Shown here piece by piece: positions 53,265-62,105 of a stretch of DNA of 64,000 bases. Source of the DNA: Pseudonocardia phyllosphaerae (GTDB lineage Bacteria > Actinomycetota > Actinomycetes > Mycobacteriales > Pseudonocardiaceae). The stretch is taken from NCBI RefSeq assembly GCF_046546475.1, contig NZ_JBKGXS010000001.1, positions 868,001 to 932,000 of the forward strand, written 5' to 3'. A program made the translations under genes and the position numbers. Each line of letters opens with the position of its first letter. Position 1 is the first letter of the stretch. A model generated the notes under the pieces. The model was not told where the DNA came from. It did not search any database and saw only the letters and a list, made by a program, of their open reading frames with translations.

Positions 53265-54190
53265 GCGTCACCCGATCCGCGACGGCCCGGCTGGTGGCCG
53301 CGCTCGTCGTCGCCGCGTTCGTGCTGACCGGCTGCGGGGGCGACCCGCTGGCCGGGGGTGCCGACACCGACCCGGACGTCGTCTCGATCGGCTCCGGCAA
53401 CTTCACCGAGTCCCAGCTGCTCGCCGAGGTCTACGCCCAGGCCCTGCGCGACGCCGGTGTCCAGGTCGAGAACCCGGTCGCGATCGGCTCCCGCGAGGCG
53501 TACTTCCCGGCGCTGCAGGACGGCTCGGTCGACCTCATCCCGGACTACACCGGCGCGCTGCTCACCTACCTCGACGAGAAGGCGACCGCGACCGAGCCCG
53601 GCCCGGTCTACGCCGCGCTGGGCAAGGCGCTGCCGCCCGGGCTGGTGCTCGGCAAGCAGTCCAGCGCCGAGGACAAGGACGCCGTCGTGGTCACCCGGGA
53701 GACCGCGGACCGGCTGAAGCTGCGCACCATCGCCGACCTCGCGCCGCACTGTTCGCAGATGGTCTTCGGCGGCGGCTCGGAGTTCCGCACCCGCTCCGAC
53801 GGCATCCCGGGCCTGGCCAAGAACTACGCCTGCGCGTTCAAGGAGTTCCGCACCCTGGACTCCGGTGGGGTGCTGACCGTGGCCGCGCTCGCCGGGAACG
53901 ACGTGCAGGCGGCGAACCTGTTCACCACCGACCCGGCGCTGCGGGAGAAGAACCTCGTGCCGCTGGCGGACCCGAAGGAGAACTTCGCCGCGCAGAACGT
54001 CGTGCCGGTGATGTCGCAGCGCAAGGCCTCCCCGAAGGTCCGCGAGGTGCTCGACCGGGTCTCCGCGGTGCTCACCACCGACGAGCTGCTCGCGATGAAC
54101 GCCGAAGCCGCCGGGCCGGACAAGCCCGCGTTGCGTACCGTCGCCTCCGACTGGCTCGCTCGCAAGAACCTGGTGAACACCTCTCCATGA
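53261..54190 (+). CDS. Osmoprotectant-binding lipoprotein (ProX/OpuCC type)
   Basis: A 309-residue substrate-binding lipoprotein. Signal peptide ARLVAALVVAAFVLTGCGGD with lipobox LTGC (Cys about residue 25). The OpuAC-like fold has VVSIGSGNFTESQLLAEVYA, PVAIGSREAYFPALQDGSVD, LIPDYTGALLTYLDEKATA (aromatic/Tyr betaine-binding region) and VQAANLFTTDPALREKNLVP. QuatABC-type ligands (glycine betaine, choline, carnitine) are likely, but the exact one cannot be told. ATG 53261 overlaps the preceding gene and the TGA overlaps the MOSC gene ATG, making a tightly coupled five-gene run. Confidence 0.94.
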   Translation: MSVTRSATARLVAALVVAAFVLTGCGGDPLAGGADTDPDVVSIGSGNFTESQLLAEVYAQALRDAGVQVENPVAIGSREAYFPALQDGSVDLIPDYTGALLTYLDEKATATEPGPVYAALGKALPPGLVLGKQSSAEDKDAVVVTRETADRLKLRTIADLAPHCSQMVFGGGSEFRTRSDGIPGLAKNYACAFKEFRTLDSGGVLTVAALAGNDVQAANLFTTDPALREKNLVPLADPKENFAAQNVVPVMSQRKASPKVREVLDRVSAVLTTDELLAMNAEAAGPDKPALRTVASDWLARKNLVNTSP

Positions 54191-54993
54191 AGATCTCCTC
54201 GCTGTACCGCTACCCCGTGAAGTCGATGCTCGGCGAGACCCTCGGCGCGCTGGAGCTGGACGACCACGGGGTCGTCGGCGACCGGGCTCTGGCCCTGGTC
54301 GACGCCGAGGCGGGCCGGATCGCCTCGGCCAAGCAGCCCCGGCACTGGCGGGCGCTGCTGACCTGCCGCTCCCGGGTCGACGACGGCGCGGTCACGGTGA
54401 CGCTGCCCGACGGGCGCACGCTGACCGCGGACTCCGGCAGCGAGGTCGAGCAGGCGCTGTCGGCGCTGCTCGGCCGGGCGGTGACGCTCAGCGCCCGCCG
54501 CAACGACGGCGCCGTCCTCGAGCGCCCCGAACCCGACGAGGTGCTGGCCGAGGGCCTGGACGCCGAGGTCGACGCCCCGTTGCTGGAGATGGCCGCGGGG
54601 GCGCCGGGCGGGCGGTTCGTCGACCACTCGCCGGTGCACCTGATCACCACCGCGACCCTCGACGCGCTCGGGGTGGACGCGCTGCGCTACCGGCCCAACG
54701 TCGTCGTCGAGACCCCGGAGGGCACGCCGCCGTTCGTGGAGAACGACTGGATGAGCCGCCCGCTGACCCTCGGCGCCGCCACGATCGTGCCGACCCTGCC
54801 GACGCCGCGCTGCGTCCTGCCGACCCTGGAGCAGGGCGACCTGCCGCGTGACCCGTCGGCGCTGCACGGCCCGGCGAGGCGCAACCGGGTCCCGGTCGAG
54901 GGCTTCGGGGACCTGCTGCCCTGCGCCGGGCTCTACGCCCGCGTCGAGACCCCGGGTGCGGTGCGGGTCGGCGACGTGGTCACCCTCGGCTGA
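54187..54993 (+). CDS. MOSC-domain protein (YiiM/mARC type)
   Basis: A 268-residue protein with MOSC N-terminal (MKISSLYRYPVKSMLGETLG; VVGDRALALVDAEAGRIASA) and MOSC core domains. The presumed molybdenum/sulfur-carrier Cys is in LPTPRCVLPTLEQGDLPRDP, with RYRPNVVVETPEGTPPFVEN before it. Such proteins carry the molybdenum cofactor for N-oxide or hydroxylamine reduction, or transfer sulfur. ATG 54187 overlaps the stop of the osmoprotectant-binding gene, so it is translated from the transporter operon although the functional link is unclear. Its 3' end faces the monooxygenase gene 15 bp away. Confidence 0.9.
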   Translation: MKISSLYRYPVKSMLGETLGALELDDHGVVGDRALALVDAEAGRIASAKQPRHWRALLTCRSRVDDGAVTVTLPDGRTLTADSGSEVEQALSALLGRAVTLSARRNDGAVLERPEPDEVLAEGLDAEVDAPLLEMAAGAPGGRFVDHSPVHLITTATLDALGVDALRYRPNVVVETPEGTPPFVENDWMSRPLTLGAATIVPTLPTPRCVLPTLEQGDLPRDPSALHGPARRNRVPVEGFGDLLPCAGLYARVETPGAVRVGDVVTLG

Positions 54994-55008
54994 GCAGGCG
55001 GCTCCGGC

Positions 55009-56256
55009 TCAGCCCGCGGCGACGGCGGGCGCGGCCGGGAACTCCGGCAGCGTCATGGCGACGGCCGCCTGCGCGACCGGATCCACGGCGCCCGCCCCGA
55101 ACCGGGCGCGGGAGCCGATCCGCTCGAGCAGCGGACGCGCCCGCAGCAGGGCGTTGCGCCGCAGCAGCTCCCAGGTCGTCGACGGGTGCACCACCGACCG
55201 TCCGTTCCCGACGAGCGCCTGGTTGACCCGCACGAACTCGCGCATCCGCCGCTCGTAGGCGGGCAGTGCCGCCGCCGCGTCCGCGTCCGGGCGGGCGGCG
55301 ACCTCGGCGGCCAGGACATAGGCCCCGACCACGGCCAGGCTGGTGCCCTGCCCGCTGAGGAACGACGGCGCGTACGCGGCGTCGCCGACGAGCCCGACGC
55401 GCCCGGAGGTCCACGACGGCATCCGGATCTGGCTGACCGTGTCGAAGTAGAAGTCGTCGGCGGCGCGCATCGCCTCCAGCGTCTCCGGCACCCGCCACGC
55501 CAGCCCGCCGAACGCGTCGGCCACCATCCGCCGCTGGGCTCCGGTGTCGCGGTGGCCGGTCCACGGAGCGGGCGCGCCGAACACGAGCACGGCCACGACG
55601 TCGTCGGCCGGGCCGCCCACGCCGTAGAGGGCGACGGTGCGGCCCGGCGTGTTCGCGAGCAGCGCCTCCCGGTCGAGGCCCGCGGCGTTCGGGGCGGAGA
55701 ACCCGGCGTAGCAGAGCCCGAGGTCGTGGCGGAACCGCTCCTCCGGGCCGAACGCGAGCCGCCGGACACCGGAGTGGATGCCGTCGGCCCCGACGACCAG
55801 GTCGAACGTGCGCGACGCCCCGCTCGCGAACGTGACGCGCACGCCGCCGGGTCCGTCGTCGAGGGCGGTGAGGTGGTCGTCGAAGACGTACTCGACGTCG
55901 TCGCGGGTCGCCCCCCACAGCAGCCGGGCCAGCTCCCCGCGGGGGATCTCGACGGACCGGACCGGCGACTCGCCGGCGTCGCTGGTGGCGTCCTCGCCCG
56001 GGACCTCCGCGATCGGGTGCCCGTCGGCGGCGACGAAGGAGATGCGCCGGGTGCCGGTGCGGGCGGCCTCGACCGCGCCGAGCAGCCCCATCCGCTCGAC
56101 GACGTCGACCGCGACGCCGCGCAGGTCGATCGGGTAACCGCCGCCGCGGACGCCGGGGGACCGCTCCACCACGGTCACCTCGGCGCCGGCCCGGCGCAGC
56201 CACCAGGCCAGCGCGGGGCCGGCCATGCTCGCTCCGGAGATCAGGATGTGGGTCAT
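55009..56256 (-). CDS. FAD-dependent monooxygenase (aromatic hydroxylase/TetX-like)
   Basis: A 415-residue class A flavoprotein hydroxylase. The FAD ADP-binding motif is ISGASMAGPALAWWLRRAGA, ending at the acidic VVER. DLVVGADGIHSGVRRLAFGP is the DG motif, and GRVGLVGDAAYAPSFLSGQG is the GD motif that binds the FAD ribityl chain. VRSVEIPRGELARLLWGATR is also conserved. No membrane segment. It is divergent from a TetR gene with an operator between, so it is probably that regulator's target and may modify a drug or aromatic compound. Confidence 0.93.
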   Translation of the reverse strand: MTHILISGASMAGPALAWWLRRAGAEVTVVERSPGVRGGGYPIDLRGVAVDVVERMGLLGAVEAARTGTRRISFVAADGHPIAEVPGEDATSDAGESPVRSVEIPRGELARLLWGATRDDVEYVFDDHLTALDDGPGGVRVTFASGASRTFDLVVGADGIHSGVRRLAFGPEERFRHDLGLCYAGFSAPNAAGLDREALLANTPGRTVALYGVGGPADDVVAVLVFGAPAPWTGHRDTGAQRRMVADAFGGLAWRVPETLEAMRAADDFYFDTVSQIRMPSWTSGRVGLVGDAAYAPSFLSGQGTSLAVVGAYVLAAEVAARPDADAAAALPAYERRMREFVRVNQALVGNGRSVVHPSTTWELLRRNALLRARPLLERIGSRARFGAGAVDPVAQAAVAMTLPEFPAAPAVAAG

Positions 56257-56290
56257 CGGACGCTCCTCACCGTTGCTGTCATCGCACCTA

Positions 56291-56333
56291 CTTGCCGACC
56301 GGTAAGCTACTGACCGTGCGGCAGGTCGGCAAG
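56291..56333. promoter_or_regulatory. TetR operator between monooxygenase and TetR genes
   Basis: CTTGCCGACCGGTAAG (56291-56306) is a 16-bp near-palindrome of the TetR-operator type. Its left arm CTTGCCGACC reappears inverted as GGTCGGCAAG at 56324-56333, perfectly complementary. Both lie in the 96-bp divergent intergenic region. Confidence 0.7.
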
Positions 56334-56352
56334 GGTGGGATAGGGTTCACCG

Positions 56353-56886
56353 GTGCCCCGAGCCGACGTCGACACCCGAGCCGAGATCCGCGCGGCGGCC
56401 GTCGACCTGTTCGCCCGGCGCGGCTACGACGCGACGAGCCTGCGGGAGATCGCCGAGCGGATCGGCGTCACCAAGGCGGCGCTCTACTACCACTACCCGT
56501 CGAAGGACGCGCTGCTCGCCGACCTCGTCGACCCGATGCTCGACGGGCTCCGGGAGCTGGCCGCCGACCTGGCCGAGCACCCCGCCCGGGTTCGTGACCT
56601 GCTGGAACGCTACTGGGACTTCTGCCTGCAGCACCGCTACGTACTACGGGTCCTGGTGCACAACGCCTCGGTCGTGGGGCACACCGGCATCGCCGGCCGG
56701 ATGATCCACTGGCGGGAGGGGATCGACGCCGCGCTCGCCGGGGGAGACGCGCCGGGGGACCGGGTGCGGGCCGTCGTCGCGCTCGGCGGGCTGCAGGACG
56801 CCGTCGTCCTCTTCGGCGACGACGAGCTGCCCGGCCTGCGGGAGGCCGCCGTCGACGCCGCCGAACGGGCGCTCGGCCCGCGCTGA
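56353..56886 (+). CDS. TetR-family regulator
   Basis: A 177-residue one-component repressor. The N-terminal helix-turn-helix is AEIRAAAVDLFARRGYDATS then LREIAERIGVTKAALYYHYP and SKDALLADLVDPMLDGL. The C-terminal ligand domain is short and Ala/Leu-rich with no recognised specificity. GTG 56353. By position it should repress the divergent flavin monooxygenase and itself. Its stop faces the Nramp-like gene 10 bp away. Confidence 0.93.
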   Translation: MPRADVDTRAEIRAAAVDLFARRGYDATSLREIAERIGVTKAALYYHYPSKDALLADLVDPMLDGLRELAADLAEHPARVRDLLERYWDFCLQHRYVLRVLVHNASVVGHTGIAGRMIHWREGIDAALAGGDAPGDRVRAVVALGGLQDAVVLFGDDELPGLREAAVDAAERALGPR

Positions 56887-56896
56887 GCCGGGTGGC

Positions 56897-58255
56897 TCAG
56901 GCCAGGCGCTGGTACACGTCGGTGACCAGCAGGACCAGGAACAGCGCCGACGAGATCCCCAGCACCGCGTTCGACAGCCACCCGTTGCGACCCTGCTTCG
57001 CGACCATGTTCGTGTTCAGCAGCAGGAGCAGCGTGATCGCCAGGAACGGCATGAACACCGAGCCGAGCACCCCGTAGACCAGGGTCAGCGCGAACGGCTT
57101 GTTGAACAGCAGCAGCACCATCGGCGGGATCGTCAGCCACACCAGGTACGCGCGGAACGGCAGCGACTTCTCCGCCTGCGCCGCCTCGTAGGCACCGGCC
57201 CGGCCGGTCCCCTCGCCCCGCTCGGCGGGCGGCTCCTCGCCGGGGACGACGGCGTTGACCTCGTTCGGCCCGATCCGCACCGCCTTGCCGTGCGGCAGCC
57301 GGATCGAGCGGACCCAGTCGGTGAACAGCAGCGAGACGCCGTTCCAGACGCCCAGCAGCGAGGTGAAGGTGACGGCGAGGAACCCGACCAGGAAGACCGT
57401 CCGGACGGCGCCGCCGTAGAGCTCGCCGAGCCGGTCGGCCAGCGTGAGCAGCCCGGAGTCGGACTCGGTGAGGTTCTGGCCCAGCAGGATCGTCGAGCCG
57501 ACGACGAGCATGCAGATCACGAAGATGCCGGTCATGACGTAGCCGACGGCGTTGTCCAGGCGCATCATCGACAGCCACTTCGGGCCCTTCCAGCCCTTGG
57601 CGAACAGCCAGTAGCCGTACGCGGCCATGGTGATCGTGCCGCCGACGCCGCCGATCAGGCCGAGCACGTAGACCGTCGAGCCGGACGGGAGCCGGGGGAT
57701 CAGGCCGTTCGCCAGCGCACCGAGGTCCGGCCCGACGAGGAACGCCACGAACACCACGCTGGCGAACTTCACCACGACCAGGACGGTCATGACCTTCTCG
57801 AACATGTGGTAGCGCTGCAGCCACACCAGCACCAGTCCGACGACGCCGGCGAGCATCGCCCAGTACTTCACCGACAGCCCGCCGAACAGCGCGTTGAGCG
57901 GCAGCCCGACCGCGGACATGGCGGTCGCGCCGTAGACGAAGCCCCAGACCACGATGTAGGCGCCGAAGAAGATCGTCGCCCACCTGCCGAGGCGGCGCCA
58001 GCCGTCGAGCATGGTGGCGCCCGAGGCCAGGTGCCAGCGTCCGACGGCCTCGCCGAGCGCGAGCTTCACCAGCGTGCCCGCGATCGCCGACCACAGCAGC
58101 ACGGTGCCGAAGCTCGCCCCGGCCACCATCGTCGCGACGAGGTCCCCGGCGCCGACGCCGGTGGCCGCGGCGAGCAGCCCCGGCCCGATCGAGCGGAGCT
58201 TCGCCGAGCCCGTCGGCGGTTCGAGGAAGTCCGTCTGCTGCTCGGGACGGGCCAT
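56897..58255 (-). CDS. Nramp-related divalent metal transporter, non-canonical
   Basis: A 452-residue membrane protein of about 11 TM helices with Nramp-like spacing. TM1 reads GPGLLAAATGVGAGDLVATM where canonical Nramp has DPGN; here the Asp sits in GAGD. TM6 reads GGVGGTITMAAYGYWLFAKG, lacking the MPH motif. These changes put it in the divergent Nramp-related branch, where substrate may not be Mn/Fe (some relatives move Mg). ATG 58255 is preceded by GGAGG at 6 bp. It is divergent from the FtsK cassette. Confidence 0.85.
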   Translation of the reverse strand: MARPEQQTDFLEPPTGSAKLRSIGPGLLAAATGVGAGDLVATMVAGASFGTVLLWSAIAGTLVKLALGEAVGRWHLASGATMLDGWRRLGRWATIFFGAYIVVWGFVYGATAMSAVGLPLNALFGGLSVKYWAMLAGVVGLVLVWLQRYHMFEKVMTVLVVVKFASVVFVAFLVGPDLGALANGLIPRLPSGSTVYVLGLIGGVGGTITMAAYGYWLFAKGWKGPKWLSMMRLDNAVGYVMTGIFVICMLVVGSTILLGQNLTESDSGLLTLADRLGELYGGAVRTVFLVGFLAVTFTSLLGVWNGVSLLFTDWVRSIRLPHGKAVRIGPNEVNAVVPGEEPPAERGEGTGRAGAYEAAQAEKSLPFRAYLVWLTIPPMVLLLFNKPFALTLVYGVLGSVFMPFLAITLLLLLNTNMVAKQGRNGWLSNAVLGISSALFLVLLVTDVYQRLA

Positions 58256-58529
58256 CGTCAGCCTCCGCATCACACCGCCGGACCCGGCCCGGTTTCACCC
58301 GGTTCGGGGGATCGGCGGAGATTGGACCACACATGCACGGGCCGGTCCCAGTGTCGATCAGTCCCGGTGTTGATCACCGCCGCCCTGCCCGCCCCGGGCG
58401 TAGTGATCACGTTCCGGCACCGTTGCGCGGTGTCCCGGGTGGTCGCACCATGGTGTCCGCGCATCGCCGGATAGGTTCCTGCGCGGCACCCGGGACCCCG
58501 GGGCCGTGGAGCATGCACGGAGGGCGGCA

Positions 58530-58790
58530 ATGGCGAACATCGACGAGATCCGGGCCGGGATCGGACGCGCGAACCAGCAGGCCACGGAGAGCCTCGGCGC
58601 GCTGCGGCACGCCCGGCAGGCCATCGACGAGGCCGGGTCCGCCTTCGCACAGAACATCTACGGCACCGCCCAGAACGACGCCGACGACGCCCGCGCCCGG
58701 TTCGCCGCCGCCGCGGAGAAGATCGACGAGGTGGAGCAGGCGCTGCACGTCGCCATGCAGTCCGCCGACGACGTCGCCTCCCGGCTCTGA
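58530..58790 (+). CDS. Small helical WXG100-like protein, first gene of FtsK cassette
   Basis: An 86-residue all-helical protein: MANIDEIRAGIGRANQQATE then SLGALRHARQAIDEAGSAFA and a second helix RARFAAAAEKIDEVEQALHV. Length and two-helix predictability fit the WXG100/ESAT-6 size class, but the WxG turn is missing (the turn region reads QNIYGTAQNDADD). ATG 58530 has GGAGGG upstream. It lies 16 bp before an FtsK/SpoIIIE-type ATPase gene, the arrangement of a type VII secretion substrate and motor, so a substrate or adaptor role is inferred. No known family recognised with certainty. Confidence 0.75.
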   Translation: MANIDEIRAGIGRANQQATESLGALRHARQAIDEAGSAFAQNIYGTAQNDADDARARFAAAAEKIDEVEQALHVAMQSADDVASRL

Positions 58791-58806
58791 GCGCCGCGCC
58801 CGCCTG

Positions 58807-61608
58807 ATGCCCCGCCGCCGCGACCGGATCCGTTCCGCGTTCGACCGCTTCCACCGGGCCGCGTCCGCCGCGCTCGGGGCCGCGGAGGTGCGCCGGGACC
58901 GGGCCGCGGCGGCGCACGCGGAGGCGATGGCGGAGCTGTGGCTGCGCGAGACCGGTGACGACGCGGCCCGCCGTGACCCCGGCCTGAGCCGGGTCCTGGC
59001 CAACCCGCGGCTGGCCGGCCCGGTCGGCCGGGTTGCCGAGGACCGCGCGCACGCCTTCGACGGCTGGCAGGACGTCTCGCCGCAGCTGCTGTCCGACATC
59101 GTCACCGCGGCCGCCCCGGGCGCGGCGGGCGACGACCCGGCGACCTGGGACGACGCCACCGGCGCCGCCGAGGCCGTGTCCGGGGCGCCGCAGATGTGGG
59201 CGCTGGGCAGCGGCAGCGTCGAGGGCGGGACCCCGTTCCGGGTCGGCGTCCCGCTGCTCGACGGCGCCCACCTGCAGATCGTGTCGACGCCGCGCTCGCG
59301 CGACCGCGCCGAGACGATGGTCGAGCAGCTCGTGCTGCGGGTGCTGCGGTACTACCGGCCGGGCGTGGTGAACGTGCACGTGTGGGACGTCGGCCAGCTC
59401 GCCGGTGCGCTGCCCGGTCTGTACCCGCTGACCCGTACCGGGCTGCTCACCGTGCACGACCCGACGCGGCTGGAGGCGCTGCTCACCCAGCTCGCCGACC
59501 GGATCCGCCGGGTGCAGACCCGGGCGCTGGCCGCCGGCTGCTCGTCGCTGGCCCAGCTGGCGGAGCGGACGGGGGAGCGGCCCGAGGCGTGGATGCTCGC
59601 GGTGCTCGTCGGCAACGGCCGGGAGCTGCCGGAGGAGGAGCTGCGTCAGCTGCAGCGGGTCGCCCGCGGCGGTATCGCGGCCGGGGTGGTGCTGGTGCTG
59701 CTGGACGTGCCGGTCGCGCTGCGCCGCCCGGTGGAGGCGGTGAGCTTCGGTGACCCGCCGGGCGTCGACCCCGACGACGTGCGCGCCGCGGTGCCGGTGC
59801 ACACCTCGCTGACCGGGCCGCACGTGCTCGTCGAGCCCGAGACGCCGGTCCCGCCGGACGAGGTCACCCGGATCTGCGCGGCCATCGCCGACGCGCACGA
59901 GACCTGGCGCGGGCGGCTCGGCGCGTTCGCGGACCTGCTGCCGGAGAACCGGTGGTCGCAGAGCTCGGCCGACGGGCTGGTCACCGACGTGGGCTACGCC
60001 GACGGCGTCCCCACCGAGCTGCGCCTCGACGACCACTCGCCGCACGCGCTCGTCGGCGGGCCCAGCGGGTCGGGCAAGACGAACCTGCTGCTCGGCTGGA
60101 TCTGCGGGCTCGCCGCCCGGTACGGCCCGGACGAGGTCGAGCTGTACCTGCTCGACTTCAAGGAGGGCGTCTCGTTCGCCCAGTTCGCCCCGGACCCCGA
60201 CGGCTTCCGCGCCGACCGGCTCCCGCAGGCCAGCCTGATCGGTGTCAACATCAACACCGACCGGGAGTTCGGGCTCGCGCTGCTGCGCCACCTGGCCGAG
60301 GTCATGCGCACCCGCGCCGAGGCCGCGCGCCGGAACGGGGCGACGAAGCTGTCCGAGCTGCGCGCCGAGCTGGCCCACCGCGGCGTCGACGGGCCGGCCG
60401 CGCGGCTGCCGCGGATCGTCGCGGTGATCGACGAGTTCCAGTTCCTGTTCAGCGGCCGCGACGCCGTCAGCGCCGAGGCCACCCGGCTGCTCGAGGACGT
60501 CGCCCGGCGCGGCCGCTCGCAGGGCGTGCACCTGGTCCTGGCCAGCCAGGACGTCTCCGGGATCGACGCGCTGTGGGGCCGGTCGGCGATCTTCGACCAG
60601 TTCGTCCTGCGGATCGCGCTGCCCCGCGCACGGCGGATCCTCGCCCAGGACAACGAGGTCGCACTGGAGATCCCGCGCTGGCACGCGGTGATCAACCACG
60701 ACTCCGGCGTCGAGTACGGCAACACGGTCGTCCGGGTGCCCGAGGCCGGTTCGCCGGTGGTGCGCGACGTCCAGACCAGCGCGTTCGAGCGTTTCCCCGA
60801 CGCGCCCGAGCCGGTCGTGTTCGACGGCGCCCGCGCCCCCGCGCACGACGCGCTGGTCGCCCGGATGCCCGCCGGGGACGGCGTCCCGCGGGCGCTGGTC
60901 GGTCAGTTCGTCGACGTCCACGGCACGCCCGCCGCGGCGGAGCTGCCCGACGGGCCGGGCCGCAACCTCGGCGTCATCGGGCCGGAGGCGCGGGTGGCGG
61001 TGCCGCTGCTGTGCGCGGCGCTGGAGTCCTACCTGGACGGCCTTCCGGAGGTGCTCGAGCATGGTCCCGCCGCGCCCGGGGCTCCGGCCGAGGTCGTGCT
61101 CGCGCCGCTGAGCCCGGACTCGGTGACCGCCGCCGACGACCTGGCAGGCCGGCTGACCCGGCGCGTCGACAAGGTCCGCTCCGACGGGTTCGCCGAGCGC
61201 GTCCGCGAGCTGGCCGGGGTCGTCCGCACCCGGACCGGCACCGACGCGGAGTACCCGCCGGTGGTGCTGGTCGTGTTCGGCGCGGACGTCGCCGAGGCGA
61301 TGCTGGACCGGTCGGGGATGGAGGACCTGCGCGCGGTGCTGCGGCACGGCCCGGGTGTCGGGGTGCACGTGTTCGGCTGGTGGCAGGGCGCGCAGCGGCT
61401 CAAGACGCTGCTGGCGCCACCCGGTGCCGCCGTCGAGGACCTGGGTGCCTGGGTGGCGACGGGCGTGCTGGGCGCGGACCTGGTGCCGTTGCTCGGCGGG
61501 CAGCCGCTGGAGTGGACGCCGGCGCCGGGGCGCGCGCTGTTCCTGGACCGGGCGCGCAGCTCGCGCCCGCAGCTGGTGATCCTGACCGATCGGAGCGACG
61601 ACCGATGA
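58807..61608 (+). CDS. FtsK/SpoIIIE-type ATPase with one intact and flanking degenerate motor domains
   Basis: A 933-residue soluble protein. Residues 1-75 are a coiled-coil-like, Arg/Ala-rich N-terminus (RIRSAFDRFHRAASAALGAA). Residues ~170-370 look like a degenerate RecA-like domain (VVNVHVWDVGQLAGALPGLY) without Walker A. The active domain has Walker A GGPSGSGKTNLLLG (about 415-423), LLDFKEGVSFAQFAPDPDGF, Walker B RIVAVIDEFQFLF (about 537-548) and GVHLVLASQDVSGIDALWGR. Residues ~690-920 form a third, degenerate module. Unlike FtsK it has no TM or gamma domain. Like EccC it is multi-domain. Start ATG 58807; TGA overlaps the next ATG. Role unknown: translocase of protein or DNA. Confidence 0.85.
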   Translation: MPRRRDRIRSAFDRFHRAASAALGAAEVRRDRAAAAHAEAMAELWLRETGDDAARRDPGLSRVLANPRLAGPVGRVAEDRAHAFDGWQDVSPQLLSDIVTAAAPGAAGDDPATWDDATGAAEAVSGAPQMWALGSGSVEGGTPFRVGVPLLDGAHLQIVSTPRSRDRAETMVEQLVLRVLRYYRPGVVNVHVWDVGQLAGALPGLYPLTRTGLLTVHDPTRLEALLTQLADRIRRVQTRALAAGCSSLAQLAERTGERPEAWMLAVLVGNGRELPEEELRQLQRVARGGIAAGVVLVLLDVPVALRRPVEAVSFGDPPGVDPDDVRAAVPVHTSLTGPHVLVEPETPVPPDEVTRICAAIADAHETWRGRLGAFADLLPENRWSQSSADGLVTDVGYADGVPTELRLDDHSPHALVGGPSGSGKTNLLLGWICGLAARYGPDEVELYLLDFKEGVSFAQFAPDPDGFRADRLPQASLIGVNINTDREFGLALLRHLAEVMRTRAEAARRNGATKLSELRAELAHRGVDGPAARLPRIVAVIDEFQFLFSGRDAVSAEATRLLEDVARRGRSQGVHLVLASQDVSGIDALWGRSAIFDQFVLRIALPRARRILAQDNEVALEIPRWHAVINHDSGVEYGNTVVRVPEAGSPVVRDVQTSAFERFPDAPEPVVFDGARAPAHDALVARMPAGDGVPRALVGQFVDVHGTPAAAELPDGPGRNLGVIGPEARVAVPLLCAALESYLDGLPEVLEHGPAAPGAPAEVVLAPLSPDSVTAADDLAGRLTRRVDKVRSDGFAERVRELAGVVRTRTGTDAEYPPVVLVVFGADVAEAMLDRSGMEDLRAVLRHGPGVGVHVFGWWQGAQRLKTLLAPPGAAVEDLGAWVATGVLGADLVPLLGGQPLEWTPAPGRALFLDRARSSRPQLVILTDRSDDR

Positions 61609-62018
61609 GCACCGGCCGGCCGGACGCGGAGATGCCGGACGACGGGTCGCCGGGCGGGAGCCCGGCGGGCGCGGTGGAGCGCTACCGGGAGGTCGTCGCG
61701 CAGCTGGCCGGTGCCGTCGTCACCCTGCGGGAGCGCGACGCCGAACGCGCCGACGAGCTGCGCCGCACGCTGGGCCACACCGAGCACGAGCTGCGCAGGG
61801 CCGAGGAGACGCTGACGATCGCCCGCGGGATGCACGAGCTGCGCTGGGAGTCCGCGCTGCAGGTGCTGTGGTCTGCCGAGGAGCCGGGGCGTCCGAGACC
61901 CCGCCCGGACCACCGCGCCGACCCGGCCGCGCACGCCGACCTGGAGCGCGACGCCGACACCGCCCTGGAGGAGCTGCGCGCCTCCGGTGACCGCCGCCTG
62001 TTCCGCCGCCGCCGCTGA
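61605..62018 (+). CDS. Coiled-coil partner, third gene of FtsK cassette
   Basis: A 137-residue protein. After a disordered Gly/Pro/Asp-rich start, residues ~25-75 form a long amphipathic helix (ERYREVVAQLAGAVVTLRER; DELRRTLGHTEHELRRAEET) and the C-terminus is acidic then basic (LEELRASGDRRLFRRRR). No family recognised. ATG 61605 overlaps the ATPase stop (ATGA), so the two are produced in fixed ratio. A very strong hairpin ends the transcript, defining a three-gene cassette. Confidence 0.8.
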   Translation: MSTGRPDAEMPDDGSPGGSPAGAVERYREVVAQLAGAVVTLRERDAERADELRRTLGHTEHELRRAEETLTIARGMHELRWESALQVLWSAEEPGRPRPRPDHRADPAAHADLERDADTALEELRASGDRRLFRRRR

Positions 62019-62105
62019 GCCCACCCGGCCGCCCGGCCGCCCGGCCGCTCGGCCGCTCGGTCGCTGCCGGCCACCGGCGACCGCCGCCGACCTTCCCGAC
62101 GACGA

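Noticed and set aside
58270..61368. Minus-strand frame opposite the FtsK-like gene
   Set aside because: Shadow of the ATPase gene; no recognisable protein and no ribosome-binding site.
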